DNA from: Acestrorhynchus altus
Lineage: Eukaryota > Chordata > Actinopteri > Characiformes > Acestrorhynchidae
Reading direction: 5' to 3'
Length of the DNA stretch: 64,000 nt
NCBI GenBank assembly: GCA_034509495.1
Contig: CM067509.1
Span: 975,180-1,039,179, forward strand
This document shows, piece by piece, positions 1-12,726 of this stretch. The notes under the pieces were generated by a model. It ran no database searches. It had not been told where the DNA came from and saw only the letters and a list, made by a program, of their open reading frames with translations. Within the stretch, counting starts at the first letter, position 1. Each line of letters starts with the position of its first letter. The translations under genes were made by a program, and so were the position numbers.

Positions 1-475
1 TTCTTCAGGGTTTGGCCTATAGGCTCCTTCACTCCAGTAGGGAAATGTGAATGCATCAGCATACCCAGGCACTTTGGGTTGTTTTTGGATCACAATTTTA
101 TGCTTACAACTTGAAACAGTTCGTGGAAAGCCCTTTTCTGTTCCAGCATGACATGCCCCAGTGCACAAAGCAAGTCCCAGGATTGTTTGGGTGAGTTTGG
201 TGTGGAAGAACTTGACTGGCCTGCACAAAGCCCTGAACAAATACTTATGGCATGAACTAGAATAGAGATTGCGAGCCAGGTTCTCTTGCCCAACATTGAT
301 GTCTGACCACACAAATACTTCTTGATGAAGGGAGAAACGTTCCCACAGACACACTCTAAAATCTTAATAGAAAACACTTCCAGAAGAGTGGAAGCTGTTA
401 GAGCAGCGAAGGGGAATCAAAACCATATTCGTGTCCATGGATTTAGAATGAAATTCCATAAACTGTAAGTGTGAT
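1..475 (+). mobile_element. Tc1/mariner fragment, transposase C-terminal part
   Basis: The + strand carries decayed codons for the late part of a Tc1-like transposase: a QHD..PQCTK block near 146-170 (family DNAPVHKA), a GVEELDWP-like block near 200-220, and the end of the coding part near 380-410 (SRRVEAVRAAKG-like). Several stops and small deletions break the frame, so it is dead. The left end lies outside the window. Family placement is from memory. Confidence 0.62.
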
Positions 476-1689
476 GTATACGTGTCACAATACTATTGTG
501 TAATTGTATACTTAGTCATTATATTAAGTCAATACATTCATTTTATTATATTAATATTAAGGATTTAAGCCTTATAAACATGTTTTAGGAACTTCATAAG
601 AATCATAATATTGTTTGCATTGATGTTGTATTGGTTAGTGCTAGGCCAGTCAGCTTTTTACAGGATTCAAATGTTTATGCTTTACAAACAGTTTCAACTC
701 TTGAAATCATTGTCAAAAAGGATAACACTTTCCTTTAACTTGCCTTAATTTTAAGTATGTTAATTACTGCAGTCTAAAATTTGCCTAGAATACATTGAAA
801 TCAGCTATGTGTGTACTATATTAGTGTTAAATTAAAGTTTGCTGTTAAGAGGCCCAGCATACAGTGTAAGACATGTGGCCCAATATGTTCTCAGATAAAA
901 ATTTCATCCAATAATCTAAAGCAATGTTTCCCAAACATTTTAGTTTGAACACATCCCATCTTAATTAAGATTTGTGGAAGAAATGTATTATATTATATTA
1001 TTATTATAGAATATGCAAGTATATAAAGAAACATACCAACACAAAGAACACATTGTTGGGTATTGTTGGGATACAGTACTGTATAAAACAACAACAAGAA
1101 GATGGTGTAGAAGAAAAATAACAACAATAGCAACAAGATGAAGTTGTTTACACTAACTGGCTCAAACCCAGGGTTAAATTCAGGGATCAATAACAACCTA
1201 ATGACTTCAGTCTTTCTGTGTTTGTCATTTATTCAAGCTTTTCCAGAAAGCACTTCCTAAAGAAGTGTGCTATGCTCTTCTATAATTGAGATCAGTTTAT
1301 ATCTGTTAGATATGAAGGCAGGGAGGTCACATGAATATAGCAAACATACAATGATGTTCACCTTCAGAAGAAGTGTAATAGAAACTTTGGGTGGAAAATG
1401 GTTGTGTGCTGTACAATGAACCTTGTTTTGCGATGGGATTGGCTCCACATGACCACATGACTGCCGAAAGACAGAATTAATCTGTTGTGGCTTTTTGCTG
1501 GCTGCAATTCTCAAGTCCTGTGTGGTGGCAGTCCACTGTTCCATATGCATCATATAACAGCAAATAAACTCTGCTCTGTCCTGATTAAAGCCTGACCTTT
1601 GCCTGACTTGCCATGCCTGTTTCATGCTGTAAACATATTAGAACAGAGCCAAACCCAAACAAAACCTCTTGAATTATTTTACATGTTTA
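476..1689. other. AT-rich intergenic stretch
   Basis: No exon-like block, RNA gene or recognisable repeat seen. A short (ATT/TTA)-rich patch lies near 985-1005. Confidence 0.5.
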
Positions 1690-1707
1690 AAACAAATTCT
1701 ATTTCAG

Positions 1708-1880
1708 ACCTGAAGCACTGGAACAGCATCATGAAGAACAAGTCCTGCATTTGCCTCAATCGCCAGCAGTATGAAGGCACAGCCCCGAGGAGGAATGCTC
1801 GTAGGCTGGAGGGCTGCCAGAGCAGGGAGCCTGTCATTGTTCGTGCCTCAGCACTCGATACACACACAGCAAGGCGATGA
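1708..1880 (+). other. Weak candidate terminal exon, unrecognised
   Basis: A pyrimidine-rich acceptor ending in CAG at 1705-1707 opens a frame of about 57 codons (reads LKHWNSIMKNKSCICLN near its start) and stops at TGA 1878-1880. The block is richer in GC and CpG than its surroundings. No family is recognised and no upstream exon was found, so it may be chance. On the opposite strand a short reading frame starts at about 1919 in a good Kozak context but closes after 27 codons. Confidence 0.15.
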
Positions 1881-3130
1881 GACCCAGCTCCCCTCCGCAT
1901 CGTTTAAGAAGATCCATGGTGGCAGGGATGTGTGAAAATGGGCCGTGCAGCAAATCCATCTTAACAGCACACTGAATACAAATCATTCAGACTGTACAAG
2001 CAGTGAGTCGCTTTGCCAAAGGTCTGAAAGAACAAAAAAGCCACATTGCACATTGCCCTGATCTGATCCAAGTGCTTTTATGTTGAGTATTGGCCAATAC
2101 TGATCTGATCCAGTCTTTGTTTTCTTAGATACTACATCCACATACTTTACATCTATTAGTTATGATCTGAATGCTTTAGATATGACAGATTTTGCTGCAA
2201 TAATTTCAGTTCATTTTTGGTTTCATTCCATTAAAATCTGAAAACAACATGAATTGATGATGCCTAAGCAGATCAAGCACAGAACATGTGTATACATCTC
2301 ATAATGTCTGCTGTGTACTTTGACTGTGTGAGTGCTATATGAACCAGGACTAAAGCATTTCTGTTTTGGTCTGGAACAGGGAAACCAAACCAAAGTGAAA
2401 ACATTATAAAACCCTTAGTGCAGTGTAAAATGTACATTGTTATAAGTGTGCTAAAATCCGTCTTTATGCAGAGCCATAGAAGAACCACTTTTGGTTTCAA
2501 AGACATTAACATAACGTGAATGAATGTAAAGCTCTTAAAAAGTTGTACATGCTCTCAGTTCTCTTTAGCTAACATGTTTTTTTGGGAACTTAAAGTGATT
2601 ATTCTTCCAGTTCCAGTTAAAATTGCCATTTTATAGTATCTTGTAATCTGATTGGCCAGCCTCATAATTTGGCTATAATATCTTAAAATCCTTCAAAATC
2701 ACTTTACACTTTATTTCTCACCAGTACATTTTGGTAAACCATTGGATGTTATTAAACCATTAATGTGAAGTCATAGTGCTTTGAGGACTGTTTATTCTAA
2801 ATAATCTTTTTTTTTTTATCGCATTGGGAACACACAATACAGCACACATGATTTATACTGCAGATTCAGCTGCTTGTTTGTCTTCTGTATCAAATGTGAA
2901 AGATCAAAAAGTGCTGAGCTTCACATGAACTTTATTTAGATGCAGAATTGTGTGGAATCCATCTTTCTGTTAATTTCCTGTAATACCAAAAAGGAACTGG
3001 GTTGGGTTTGTGTGTCGCATGTCTCTGTTTGTGTCATTTTTGATGTGTCTCCAGAGACTGCAGGTCACAGCTGGTGTAAGTTTGTGCTGACAAAACAGAA
3101 AGACCCTGTGCACTCCATTCTAAGCTGTAA
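1881..3130. other. Intergenic stretch without recognised features
   Basis: Ordinary AT-rich sequence with a poly-T run near 2808-2818. No coding or repeat signal I can support. Confidence 0.5.

Positions 3131-3184
<54 letters not shown>
3130..3184. repeat. (GA)n microsatellite
   Basis: About 27 uninterrupted GA units. A second small GA patch lies at 3302-3311. Confidence 0.95.
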
Positions 3185-3187
<3 letters not shown>

Positions 3188-3949
3188 GCTATGCAGGCAG
3201 GCAGTGGGGGAGGTCATTCAGCACATGTGTGGAAACATATGGGTTTGATAACACTCACTTGCACCGCTATTTATTGAAGAAAGAAAGTAAAAAAAAGACA
3301 GGGAGAGAGAGAATTCCCATCCTTCGCCGGGCCACCGGCATATACAATAACAAACCTTGTAGGTTGAGGAATGTAAAGATAAATAGAAGTCCAGGTTTCT
3401 TTTGTCATGAGGCAGCATCTCACCTTCAAATAACAAGTACTGTAGAATAGTCCACTGGGTAGATTTCCCACCAGCCTTTGCTTGACTTTGTTTCCAGCAC
3501 TCGTCCCGCTGTGATTACACAATATGGGCCCACCTCAAACCGAGACCCATGCTGAGGTCAAAGACAGACAAGTGCCGTCAAGCACAAGGAAGGGAAGAAC
3601 CATAACTGTGGAGAATTGGATTCTGTCACTACCCCAGTCGTATCACGGAATAGCCTGTGGATGTGATTGCAAGTAGATTGTAGACAATGCCTCGGAGAAA
3701 TGTTCTTGCAACACCCCTCAATTATGAGCAATCAGAGCCACACTCTTGCCGAAGTGTTTATTTTCCTCCTCTAGGTATTGTTGAACTGGGGATAAATGCA
3801 GTTTTCATACTGCATGCGCTTATAATGTCAATCTAGGGATTATATCATCAATGTCAGAGGCAGGCACAAGCAGCGGCCTTGACAATATGTATATAAAGGT
3901 ATGGCTTATTCTCTTTTTAAGAAAATAAAGAATAAAAAAAAAAAAGCTT
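3185..3949. other. Intergenic stretch without recognised features
   Basis: Overlapping short open frames on both strands at 3218-3522 show no codon or family signal and are taken as chance. No repeat recognised. Confidence 0.45.
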
Positions 3950-4740
3950 TAACTTCACATTTAAAATGAAGGCTTTCAGTACTATAGGGTTTGCTTTGCC
4001 CCACAAAATGACACAATGCAGTGTCTTTCCAAAAGTGAAGCTCCATCTCAGGTTCAAATAACTGACAGACCAAAACAGGTTTTGCTGAAGAATATCCCTG
4101 TATTTAGCACCACTCATCGTGCGCTCGACTCGAACCAGTCCCACTCGTTTCCCAGGCCCTGCTGCTGAAAAATTTCCCCACAGCATGATGTTGCCACCAT
4201 AGTGTTCTTGGGGTAATGAGATTTTTTGCACCAGACATAGCTTTTCCATTGTGGCTGAAAGTTCTTTTTTTTTTTCTCATCTGACCAAAGCACCTTCCTC
4301 CAATACATCTGGGGAGTCTCCTGTATGCCTTTTGGCAAACTCAAAATGAGCCTCTCTGAGTAAAGGCATTTTTCTGGTCATTCTTCCATAAAGTCCAGCT
4401 CTATGGGGTGTTATTGTCTTCATATAGACAGATACTCCAGTCTCTGCTTGAGAACTCTGTAGCTCCTTCAGGGTTACCTTTGGTCTCTGTGCTGCCTTTC
4501 TGATTAATGCCCTCCTTGCCTGGCCCGAGAGTTTTGGTGATTGGCCCTCTCTTGGCAGGTTTGTACCATGTACCATGTTCTTTCCATTTGATGATTGATA
4601 GATCATGTGACACTTAGATTGGACACAGGTGGACTTCATTTCACTTAGCATGTGTCTTTTGCAGGTAATTGGTAGCACCAGAACTATTTAGGGGCTTCAT
4701 AGCAAAGGGGTTGAATACATATGTCAATTTTCAGGTTTTT
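3950..4740 (-). mobile_element. Tc1-like transposon, internally broken transposase pseudogene
   Basis: Minus-strand reading gives the family's N-terminal HTH region (GQARRALIRKAAQRPKVTLK at about 4530-4470), the AGLYGR..RKMPLL block, FAKRHTGDSPD, then after a frame change VLWSDEK (first catalytic Asp) and IMLWGNFSAAGPG (about 4190-4130). The reading dissolves near 4030, before the second catalytic Asp and the Glu. At least one frameshift, an A-run expansion and a lost 3' half make it inactive. The 5' flank (AACCCCTTTGCTATGAAG-like, minus strand, about 4712-4690) fits the usual untranslated leader of this family. Confidence 0.85.
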
Positions 4741-5340
4741 ATTGTGTGTTTAGGCTCATTGTCTTGCATGTCCCACATTCTGGGGGATTCTTGGGATTCA
4801 CAGCCAGACATTGTCCTGACATTTTCCATCATAATTTCCTGGTATAATTCAGAAATCCTTCTTCCGTCTAGGATGGCAAACTGTCCTGGCCCAGATGCAG
4901 AGGAATAGGTGCAAACCATCAACCACCAAACTGTTTTACAGATGGGATAAGATTTTTGTTCTGAAGTGCAACATTTTCCTTTCTCCAAACATAATACTTC
5001 TTATTTCAACCAAAAAGATCTATTTAGTTCTCATCTGTCTACAAAACAAATGTTATTCTGAATTGTCATTGTGATCTTTAGCAAACTGCAGATGGGCATC
5101 AATGTTCTTTTGGTAGAAAACGAACCCTGCCATGCACACCATTGTTCACCATTTTCCTGATGAAGGACTCCTAAATTATTTCACTTGCTATTGGCCTTAT
5201 TTTTGTTGGTCAACCACTCCTGGGGGTAGTAATGGTCTTGAAATTCCTGTTGATTGTTGACTGTTGATTGGAGTCCAAACTAAAGCTCACATACTTTTGC
5301 CATGAATAGATATTCAATCCCCATTCCTGTGAAGATGTCA
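4741..5340 (-). mobile_element. Second, different Tc1/mariner fragment
   Basis: Minus strand reads ASGPGQFAILDGRRISELYQ near 4900-4840 and then DMQDNEPKHT near 4770-4750, the second catalytic aspartate block of DD34E transposases. It abuts the previous element directly and belongs to another family, since both carry the SGPG region. This suggests that one element landed in or next to the other. The part at 5000-5340 is decayed upstream sequence of the same element. No intact frame. Confidence 0.75.
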
Positions 5341-6699
5341 TTGCAGGCATAAGAACATTAGTTAGGTCAGGTGTTAATGCAACATAATTACTTCTGCATC
5401 ACAAATGGCATTCCTTTCTAGCTTATGCCTTACATTGTGCATGGTGACCTAAGGCTTTGGGGTGGTTGCTCCAGAGTGTCCCTTTCTATTGACACTGCTT
5501 TTCTGGGGAGATTATGCAAATGTTACACTGTACGACATTCAGTTGTCTTATGACTGATCATTATTAGCTAGCATTTTAATGGTGTTTTCATCCAGGAAGA
5601 AACACAAAAATATGTTGGAAACCGAATATTTGTACAAAACATTATGCATTCAGAAGGGTCTATCTGTCCTTCAAAAAGTGTGTCTTGTATGGCCCTGAAA
5701 TGCAGAATAAACAAACACTAATGCATTAAAGTGGTTTTCAGAAGAAAAGGCCTTTTACTGAAGAAGAGGCCTTTAGAAATCTGTTATGTAGTACGATTAT
5801 TGACTGATAGCATAGCAGCAAAGAGCTTTCTGAATCAAGCCCAACAGAAACCTACAGTTGTGCAACTAATGCTTTCATGTCAGTTCTGTAGGATGAATGT
5901 CAGAGGTGGTTCTGATGAATTTTTCAGACATGACACACTGTTTGTGTTGTGCAACGTATGTCTTACATTTTCCAAGCAGAGATGCTCTGAAGACGCTGAC
6001 ATATTTGACATATTTGCCTTGTTACGTTTGATGTGGAAAAGGCCTGAGGAACTTCATCCTGCTCTAACAAGCTCCTCCGATCTTCTCTGCCTGTGTTTCA
6101 GCGGGGCAGAAGAGGAAAGTGTTCTCACAGCAAGATAACAATGAGGAGAATTTTGGAAGTTAAAGGTGAAATCAGTCGATCTATATCAGTGAGGCTCTAC
6201 CACTATACTGCTTTAAAACTCTCCCACTTGAGAGAGTGGATGGTTTTGACTGACTGTAAAAATAAATAGCCAACAAAGTACATTTTCCAAATTGACATAT
6301 TTTCCTGTTTTCCTTCAACTTGCTTTGTGATCTGTATTAAAATCTGATCTCACTCACTAAGTTTACATAAAAGCTTTTACTCAGTGTCTGCCCAAGAGGG
6401 ATTTCAGAAACTTTAAGCTGCACTTGGAAAATTAAGTGTCAACACATGTTGGGGAATGTTCCCATTTTGACTGGTTGATTCAACAGGACCCTGTCAAAAA
6501 CAATGCTTTTCTTCTGAAAGAAAGAAAGCAACTGTTATTTGTTCTATTGAAATGGATATTCATAAAAACAAAGAAAAGTGCAATGGGGGGTAGGCTTCTA
6601 CTTGCCAACTCATTCTTGTTATAATAACACAGCTATGAATCATCTTTCTCCACCTTCATTTGCTACAGTCATACTTATTTTGTATTTGTATTGTATTTG
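5341..6699. other. Intergenic stretch with one long chance-like ORF
   Basis: A 135-codon + strand frame at 5731-6138 is the only open stretch of note. It has a CQFC and a CNVC pair but no recognisable domain, no acceptor or donor supporting an exon, and ordinary base composition. Judged probably non-coding. Confidence 0.4.
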
Positions 6700-6935
6700 A
6701 AAGCCGCCAACATTTCACGCACCCATCATGTTTGGCTCTCCTGTCTTGTCCATCCTGTTTTGTTTTGGCTCCCTACACGACTGTTTTGTTTTGGGCTTGT
6801 CTCTGCCCTAGCTCCGCCCAGTTCCTCACCGGTGTTTTGGTTTTAGCCCTGCCCATTTGTTAATCATCCCCAAGTGTTTCTAGTCTTGTCTGTGTATTTA
6901 AGGTCCTTTGTCTCTCTGTTTGACAGAAACGTTTA
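6700..6935 (+). mobile_element. Decayed LTR-like fragment
   Basis: C/T-rich text (CTGTCTTGTCC, GTTTTGTTTTGG, CTGTGTATTTAAGGTCC) resembles the U3/R portion of fish LTRs and parallels the better preserved copy at 7410-7763, including the TATA-like GTATTTAAGG near 6893-6902. Ends cannot be fixed. Confidence 0.45.
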
Positions 6936-7409
6936 ATGTATTTGTGGTTGATTTTAGTTTTCCTCATCAATAGTGTATGTCACTGCTACCTGCTGGACTG
7001 CAGCGTTAAACATACTATAGCATGAGGTATAGAAGCTAATATGAGATAGATAAAAGATATTTTGTATATTATTTACACATTATTGAACATTTACTTCTTA
7101 CATCATTGAAAAAAAGAGTCTAACAGCAGCAGGAACGAAGGACCTGTGATACCGTTCCTTCACACACTCAGGGTGGAGCAGCCTGTCACTGCCGAGTAGC
7201 TACCGAGTGCTGCCAGAGTTTTGAGCATGGGGTGGGAATCATTCTCCAGCATGTTTACCAGCTTGGAAACAAGTTTTCAAAGAAAACTTTTATTTTTAAC
7301 ATGGCAATAAATCTATATATTCCTATATATGATTCTGAGCACCGAGGGATCTTCCACACAGCCATCGTTTGGTACAAAATGCTTACAAACTAGACCAAAT
7401 TTTTTTAAG

Positions 7410-7763
7410 GCATGGTAGCTATGGCTTTAGCTCTCCGTTAGTAGCCCTAATGTCTCGTCCCTCTGGTCTGTCATTTACCTTCACATGTGCTTCTGTAGCA
7501 CATGTCATGTCTCCGCCTATTCCCAGCTGTGTTCCATCTGTAACCCTGCCCCATCATTATCATGTCCCAGGTGTTTTCAATGTTATCTTGTGTATATAAG
7601 TCCCTTGTCTCAGTTAGTCCTTGCCATGTTTTTTACTCGTCCCTTGTCTCCTCTACTCGTAATGATGGTTAGTGTACCTTATTTGTATAAGTTATCAGTT
7701 AATAAACTCAACCCTGCAAGTACTTCCGCCTCCACCTCCTTCTGTGAGCCTTCAAACGTTACA
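7410..7763 (+). mobile_element. Solo-LTR-like fragment
   Basis: Contains a TATA-like TGTATATAAGTCCC (7591-7604), an AATAAA at 7701-7706 and a terminal TTCAAACGTTACA (7751-7763), the usual order and wording of a fish retrotransposon LTR 3' half. No internal region, primer-binding site or polypurine tract adjoins, and the left end is not identifiable. Assignment to Gypsy-type or ERV is not possible from this. Confidence 0.55.
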
Positions 7764-8814
7764 GCACGTTGAAGGCACACACATGAGACCTCATCAAGTT
7801 AGTTTCAGACATACATGTTTATTTGGATTCCAGCACTACTTTTCTTCTGATTAAACTTGTTTTCAAATGAGAATAATGTAGGCAGGCAGGCAGATCACGC
7901 AGGCTTAACAGATGACTTATGACTTTTGGCTTCAGTAGGTTAGTCTTATAATTATAGTGCAAAGTAAAGAGCAAAGAATGAAGTTAAGCACATTAAGTTA
8001 AGCCTTATTAATGTGACACTGGACACATCCTACAGCAACTTGCACATTATTACAAGAGCAAATGCACTGATTTATCAACACAGCACTGGTGTAATAGGTC
8101 TGCACCAGTACAGAACAGTACAGCACAGTGGAAAAGGGGCCAAAGTGTTTTCTAGTCATGCAGCCAAGAACAAATCTGTCAGCTAAACACAAAAAGGTTT
8201 AGAGGTGTAATGTTCTATGCAACTCTCAAATCTGACCCTTTATGCCAGGCTCTATATTATACCAAAAGGGTCTCTTTCAATACAGTAACAGTAACCATTA
8301 CCATTTCACTGTTTAGGTGGATTTTACAACAAGGGCATGGGACCACAGCCACTGGGAGATGAGATAGCAGAAATGACATGTTCAAAGTGTCACCGATTCA
8401 GTCCCAGCTGTCAGGAAAGATTTACGTCATCTCTCTGACTGAGGTAAGTGAGGTCACACAAAAAAAGTCCTTTGCCACGTGCTGCAGCCTGTAGTTGCCT
8501 CAAGCTTTTGAGTAAGAGTTCAGTCATGAGTAAATGTGACAAACTGGTCAAGACTGGAAAGGTCCTTGAGTGATGAGTTTCATTATTGAACATCTGACTA
8601 ATGTTCAATGTGTCAAAAAGCCTGCTGAGATTTCTTCTCAGAGTCTCTTTGAGCTGAAAAGCAGTTTTTTGGGCCCTAGCTACACAAGTTGTGTGTTTTT
8701 GTCATTGCCCCTTTTTTTGTAATAACACAGTAATTACATGAGATAGTCACATGGCACATTTAGACTAGATTTCTGAACAAAAATGTTGCAGATTGGTGTC
8801 TAAAAGTTGAGAAT
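7764..8814. other. Intergenic stretch without recognised features
   Basis: No coding or RNA signal. A (GGCA)n-like patch of four units lies near 7881-7892. Confidence 0.5.
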
Positions 8815-9200
8815 CAAAAAAAATATATGGCATTGTATAATGTAGCTTGTTACTGTGACAACATTTTTGGCTGATTTTGCCTCTCGGATCCATGCCAATC
8901 TCTAAAACTGCTTGTCACAGCAGCCCAAAACTTGAAATGATTTGTTCAGGGCCAACATAACCAACATCTCAGGTAATAAAAACTGCTTTATTATATTGGA
9001 GCTTCTAAAAGCAGTTACAAATTTTTATAAAAGTAAGATTATCCACAATGAATTACTCTCAGATGCTGATATAAAGAGTAGGTTCTGCAGTTTATGGCTG
9101 TATGTGATTCGTGCCGGTGTGTCAAGGAATTCCTGACTTACAAAGCTGAGAACACAAGGTTTGATTCTGCCCTCACAGTGAGGGCTGAGGGACGAAAGGG
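8815..9200 (-). mobile_element. Non-autonomous TTAA/piggyBac-like element, copy 1
   Basis: The reverse complement begins CCCTTTCG and carries the subterminal palindrome at 9169-9185 (GCCCTCAC/GTGAGGGC arms). It then matches the 18774-19108 block over nearly its whole length. No coding capacity. The TTAA target is not kept at this copy's CCCTTT end. Confidence 0.6.
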
Positions 9201-9997
9201 CTACGACAGAACAAAACAACACTGCCCTGACATGTAATGTGTCATTAACACGCATTAACTTTACTCAGCATTTTTTCTCTCTATCATGTATTTTCGACAA
9301 GAGGTTGAAATATGGCCGACAGTAACATTATTGTTGTGTATTATTCATGCAGATCACTCACACCTCTGATGCCAAACAGCTGCTTCCTGATTGTTCAGTT
9401 CCGGAGAGATGCCATCAATCTGTTTTTTGCTTTTCAGAGATTGAGAAAGATTTGAATGCCTCTTCGTTATTTACTCCTGGGAGACACAAGAGCCATAACA
9501 CAGATGTGCTGGCTTCCGTCCACGCTCCACAATCCATGATCGCTTTTTTTTCACATGCAAATATTTACGAGTCAGAAATGGAGACTACACTGGTAGAAGC
9601 TGTTAGTGAGAAAAGAAATGAAGAACTCATACACACCTGTAGAGCAGATGAGCTCTGGATATGATGTGGGGGATCTAGATAATGATTTTGATCTCATTGC
9701 TCTGCTGTGTCTGAAATTCTTGTTCCGAAAGCAGTGATATATAATTGAACTAGTGTTTTTATCTTAACTAATGATTTAACTCTGTTTAGTACAGTAATTA
9801 TGTCTGATTAAGGATGAGCTGAATCCAATCTGTAATCATATCGGGTATGATTAGGCTTCTTTTTATAGTAAATAGAAATAAAGTGGTAAATGGGCAACTG
9901 CTGTTTACATTCTCCCTGCAAAGCCGAGAACAGACCTACATATTTTTACTTTTACATTTAACAGTGTATTATTTATTAATATTCTCATTGTTTGTAT
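9201..9997. other. Intergenic stretch without recognised features
   Basis: A 105-codon + strand frame at 9347-9664 has no recognisable domain and is taken as chance. Confidence 0.45.
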
Positions 9998-10027
9998 AAT
10001 GATGATGATGATGATTATTATTTTAAA

Positions 10028-10063
<36 letters not shown>

Positions 10064-10071
10064 CATGATTA

Positions 10072-10105
<34 letters not shown>

Positions 10106-10170
10106 GAATAATAATAATAATAGTGTTTAGTAATATCATGCTTTCTATTATTATTATTATTATTATTATT

Positions 10171-10218
<48 letters not shown>

Positions 10219-10221
10219 GCT
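9998..10221. repeat. Compound trinucleotide microsatellite
   Basis: Blocks in order: (GAT)n, (TTA/ATT)n in two long runs, a reversed (AAT)n patch near 10106-10121, then (ATT)n passing into (GTT)n from about 10173 and ending with GCTGCTGCC. The open frames on both strands here (poly-Asn, poly-Thr, poly-Ile, poly-Val) are by-products. Confidence 0.93.
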
Positions 10222-12726
10222 GCTGCCAAGCATAACAAACTTATCAGTTCAGTGCCTCATTCAGAAAGCACTTGGACCGAACTAAACTTTGTTTGTTACT
10301 TTGATATTTTCACATCCCTCTTTTCATACCCACTTCAAATGTTTCTCATTTAAATGAACTGATGAAGGGAATCTCGTCTGTATGTTTCCATTTTACCAGT
10401 TTGTTTTTTCCCCTTGTGCCTTGTTAGCTATCATGTCTTATGTTTTCCTGTTTGTCGTGTGCCAGCAAACACAGATTCCTGTCCTCTTTGTCAGGATGTT
10501 GTTAGCTCGGCCATCTAAACATGTTTACTCATTTATGCAGGAGGCGAATCTGCACCAAACTCGACAGTAATACAGAACATTTCCCAGTGTTCACTGCTTA
10601 AAACGCATAGCTGTGAGATATTCCATGGATGTCTGTTGTCCATCATATGTCAGTGGCTGTTTCTGAGGACTTTTAAGGCTTTGGGTGTTTGTCTTTAATG
10701 TGGCGACCTAGATATGTCAGTGAGATGTGACCATTGCAGAAAATGCATTTTTTTGTAGGTGAAAGCTGCAGAATTCCTCCACTCTGACTGAGATTCTCTT
10801 CATTGTTAGTACTCGGTGGAATTGCTTGTCATTTCCTGTAAGAATGATGGACCCCCAATGACTTCACAATGGGGTCCAGGCACTGTGAGAAAAGCTCAAG
10901 AGGATGAAAGCTGATGTCATTATTAGTAAATAGTGAAAAATGTGTGTTAATGTACAGATCAGAGTTACAGATCATTTATGTATAAATGTCATATATATAA
11001 TGTATAAAATGTATATATGTATAAATATATATAAAACCATATATATATATATATATATATGGACAAAATGTCAGGGTTCATGATGATTCTGTTTTTAATT
11101 ATGCACAGGACTGTTTGTTTAAATAAAGAACAGCTTATAATAGGCTCTCAGAAACCTATTGCTTAACTCTACAGCAAGTATGTGCTGATGTATGTGTGCA
11201 GTTTGCATGATGTTAATGAGCAGAATATACGTTTTCATCATCGGTTAGCTTCATTAACCTCATAGCTCTGCACAAAAAGAATAAAGATGCAAATTTTAGA
11301 CCCTGAAAAGTGTGTCTTAGCTGACTGAATACATCTGTGGTAAGAGTAGACTCCACATATAGAATTTTATGCCTGAGGACTTTATGACCATGTTTGTCCT
11401 TTGTACATAAATCTGTGTACCTGAAGACCGGGAAGGATTCCCTGCAGCCTCCCTGCTTGATGAAGAATAGGCTGAAACGTGTACTCAGGATGCTGTTGAC
11501 ATGGAGGACCAATGAGAGCTCGTATTTTTCTATTTTTGTATGTAGAGTGCATGACCATTGGATTGTATACAATGTTATGTGAGCCTACTTTTTCCAGTCT
11601 AGTAAGAGTCCAAAGAACATTGACCTCTAAAAGCTTCATCATGGAGAATGTTTGTTAAGATTTCTGTGTGTCAGATGTTGTTACAGCTCAATGTGGAGGC
11701 AGACAAGACACTTGAGCTGCAAGTTGCTTAATTAAGAAGAATGTGATTTGTCTTTAAAAAAGTTTTTTGTTTGTTGTTGTTTTTTTTTTAATCATTACAT
11801 CCTGATAGCAGTGAGTAAACCAAATGCACTGATGAATTAAAACGATTTTTGGGGTCATTTTGGGGTCACAAGACTGCATTCGATAATTGACCTCAGACCG
11901 AATGAAAAGGTTGCATTTAATTTCCTTTAACATTAAGCGAATTGTCACTTCCATACTAGCAATTAAATCTAATCAAAGCCTGAGTAAGGAGGGTTGATGT
12001 GCCCGGGGGATTCTGCGTGGTACAGAAAATATTAGAGCTATTAGGCATAGCTGGGAAATGGGGGCTTCGCCAAAATGACCCAACAGGATAGCAGTTCAAA
12101 GACACACAAACAAGAGTGAGAGCAATTCAAAGGGCTTTATTTACCGATTTAACACCAAAACAAACATGTAAACAAAAAAAAACTGCTAAGCCCTATGGGG
12201 CTGCCATGGGCACTTGCCAGTCTTTGTGAGGGGCTTCTGAGCCATGTGTATAGTCCTCCTCATCTCTCTCAAGCTGCAGGCTGAGGGATGCATCAGAGAC
12301 CTGGCAGCATGAAAGGAAAATCCCTCTTCATGGCCTCACCATCTCAACTCCACAGGACTTATGCTCTTAGACTATGAAGTCAAAATATTGTGGCCCTTGT
12401 GTTATATTTAGAAATAAGAGTATATAGCATGGCTCTATGAATGATCAGTGCTCTTAGCATTCACCTGTACTGCCTATGTTATAGGCCAGATCTGTGTTTG
12501 CATCTCATATCAATGTTTAACAATGTCTGCACTGTAGTTTTAAGCACGTGCCTATAAGTCTATATGGGATGGATCCCATGAAAGGATCTTATTACAGTTT
12601 ACAGTTAATGGGGTTATTTTTTACATTTAATCCCACTCTAAACCTTATATCATGTACTTTTAAGGATATTAAGGATAGTAAATCTAAAAAGCGCATTACA
12701 TACTGATAATAGAACCGTATTTAGAT
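10222..12726. other. Long gene-free stretch
   Basis: Contains an (AT)n tract at 11038-11061 with AT-rich flanks from 10980. 12000-12360 is somewhat more GC-rich and unassigned (it reads like decayed repeat, possibly antisense LTR). Antiparallel open frames at 11213-11642 show no family signal. Confidence 0.45.

Noticed and set aside
90..377. 95-codon minus-strand ORF
   Set aside because: It lies antisense to the decayed Tc1 transposase text on the + strand and has no domain of its own.
2940..3248. 102-codon + strand ORF
   Set aside because: Its C-terminal third is Arg-Glu repeat from (GA)n and the rest shows no domain.
5731..6138. 135-codon ORF as a small zinc-binding protein
   Set aside because: Two CxxC pairs alone, without spacing to further ligands, splice sites or codon bias, are not enough.
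10023..10353. ORFs of poly-Asn/Thr/Ile/Val on both strands
   Set aside because: Produced by the compound trinucleotide microsatellite.
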